Source of the DNA: Lasioglossum baleicum
Lineage: Eukaryota > Arthropoda > Insecta > Hymenoptera > Halictidae
DNA length: 64,000 nt
Direction of reading: 5' to 3'
Assembly: GCF_051020765.1 (NCBI RefSeq)
Contig: NW_027469185.1
Span: 372,001-436,000, forward strand
The position numbers and the translations under genes are program-made. The notes beneath the pieces are model-generated. The model made no database searches, was not told where the DNA came from, and saw only the letters and a program-made list of their open reading frames with translations. This document shows positions 63,641 through 64,000 of this stretch, in pieces; within the stretch, counting starts at the first letter, position 1; each line of letters opens with the position of its first letter.

Positions 63641-64000
63641 GTGTTTTTACTCGACTAGCCTGCGGGATGCATCCTTTCGCACGTGTTTTTGCTCGACTAG
63701 GCATGCGCATCCCAAAAAACCTGCGCATGCGCATCCCACAAAACCTGCGCATGCGCATCCCACAAAACCTGCGCATGCGCATCCCACAAAACCTCGCACG
63801 TGTTTGTGCTCGACTAGCCTGCGGGATGCATCCTTTCGCACGTGTTTTTACTCGACTAGCCTGCGGGATGCATCCTCTCGCACGTGTTTTTGCTCGACTA
63901 GCCTGCGGGATGCATCCTCTCGCACGTGTTTTTGCTCGACTAGCCTGCGGGATGCATCCTCTCGCACGTGTTTGTGCTCGACTAGCCTGCGGGATGCATC
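62340..64000 (+). repeat. 3,210-bp-spaced block, copy 2, cut by window edge
   Basis: Partner of 59,130-60,790. The sequence is still in register when the window ends within an A monomer, so the array and probably this periodicity continue to the right. Confidence 0.83.

Larger units (their letters stand above)
1..64000. repeat. Composite A/B satellite array filling the whole window
   Basis: Every part of the window is built from a 42-bp monomer (A) and a 24-bp monomer (B), all in the same orientation. Runs of A alternate with blocks of B. Counting B-block entries in the first 3.4 kb gives 15, or one composite per about 227 bp, so the window should hold roughly 280 composites (an estimate, not a full count). 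Copies differ mostly by single substitutions or by whole-monomer gains and losses. No stretch of unrelated sequence longer than a few bases was seen, so all regions lacking genes are explained by this entry. The array is cut by both window edges. A eukaryotic heterochromatic satellite is the natural reading; chromosomal location and species cannot be inferred. Confidence 0.97.

Noticed and set aside
42420..63782. A 7,120-codon reverse open frame (and forward frames of 5,836, 5,571 and 4,785 codons) as giant repetitive protein genes
   Set aside because: Repeat lengths are multiples of three, so openness is automatic. Three or more frames are open over the same DNA, the peptides only restate the monomers, no non-repeat N- or C-terminal region exists, and frames end at random variant bases.
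1..64000. Many short reverse-strand open frames of 61-211 codons with starts such as MRKDASRRLVE
   Set aside because: They are one repeated product of A monomers bounded by the TAA created when A ends in T5A. They track repeat structure and not genes.
1..64000. CRISPR array (short direct repeats at regular spacing)
   Set aside because: There are no unique spacers; all sequence between any chosen repeats is itself repeated, and there are no cas genes.
1..64000. CENP-B box (TTCG....A..CGGG) marking an alpha-satellite-like centromere
   Set aside because: TTCG occurs in A1 (CTTTCGCACG), but the required A and CGGG do not follow at the right distance, and no match was seen on the other strand.
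1..64000. Telomeric or subtelomeric repeat tract
   Set aside because: No TTAGGG-, TTTAGGG- or TTAGG-type runs are present. Subtelomeric location remains possible but has no support here.
1..64000. Internal promoter, terminator, tRNA or rRNA gene
   Set aside because: Nothing outside the A/B monomers exists to carry such elements. T5 tracts could stop RNA polymerase III but recur every 42 bp and mark no gene.
1..64000. G-quadruplex or i-motif potential
   Set aside because: The longest G or C runs are GGG and CCC, singly placed at 24-42 bp spacing, so four closely spaced runs do not occur.

Overview
All 64,000 bases are one uninterrupted head-to-tail satellite array. I found no protein-coding gene, RNA gene, transposon, CRISPR array or other unrelated sequence, and the array runs off both ends of the window. 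The organism cannot be named from this sequence. An array of this size with several levels of repetition is typical of eukaryotic heterochromatin (centromeric, pericentromeric, subtelomeric or sex/B-chromosome satellite) in a long-read assembly, and is not expected in a bacterium or phage. G+C is about 55% in both monomers and CpG is abundant.

Two short monomers build everything. Monomer A is 42 bp: CTCGACTAG, then CCTGCGG, the palindrome GGATGCATCC, TCTCGCACGTG containing the E-box CACGTG, and T5 followed by A or G. Monomer B is 24 bp: CC, the 12-bp perfect palindrome TGCGCATGCGCA, TCCC, and a tail AAAAAA (B1) or ACAAAA (B2). Runs of A (usually 1-4, up to 9) alternate with blocks of B (usually 2-5), giving composites of roughly 110-330 bp, about 227 bp on average (15 B blocks in the first 3.4 kb). 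The order inside composites follows rules: B1 always precedes B2, and particular A subtypes occupy particular positions.

Above the composites lie longer repeats recognisable by shared private mutations. In order these are: (i) about 0.37-7.7 kb, repeated at about 32.0-38.8 kb; (ii) 8.4-16.7 kb, with blocks repeated about 1.96-1.98, 0.93 and 3.5 kb apart; (iii) 21.0-33.0 kb, two adjacent copies of a 6,014-bp unit; (iv) 33.5-42.6 kb, further copies of the same modules; (v) 42.7-64 kb, a domain with its own diagnostic variants and nested repeats about 9.1, 4.7, 3.8, 3.3, 3.2, 1.7 and 1.5 kb apart. This is the pattern expected from repeated unequal exchange or segmental amplification.

The monomers (42 and 24 bp) and the usual A-B-A junction (45 + 24k bp) are all multiples of three. 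Several reading frames therefore stay open for up to 21 kb. These are consequences of repeat length and I do not call them genes. The most notable sequence-level observations are the near-ideal NRF1-type palindrome in every full B monomer beside a CACGTG box in every A monomer, the strict composite grammar, and two clusters of single-base indels (0.3-1.15 and 24.15-25.98 kb) that are absent from sister copies and probably mark assembly consensus errors.
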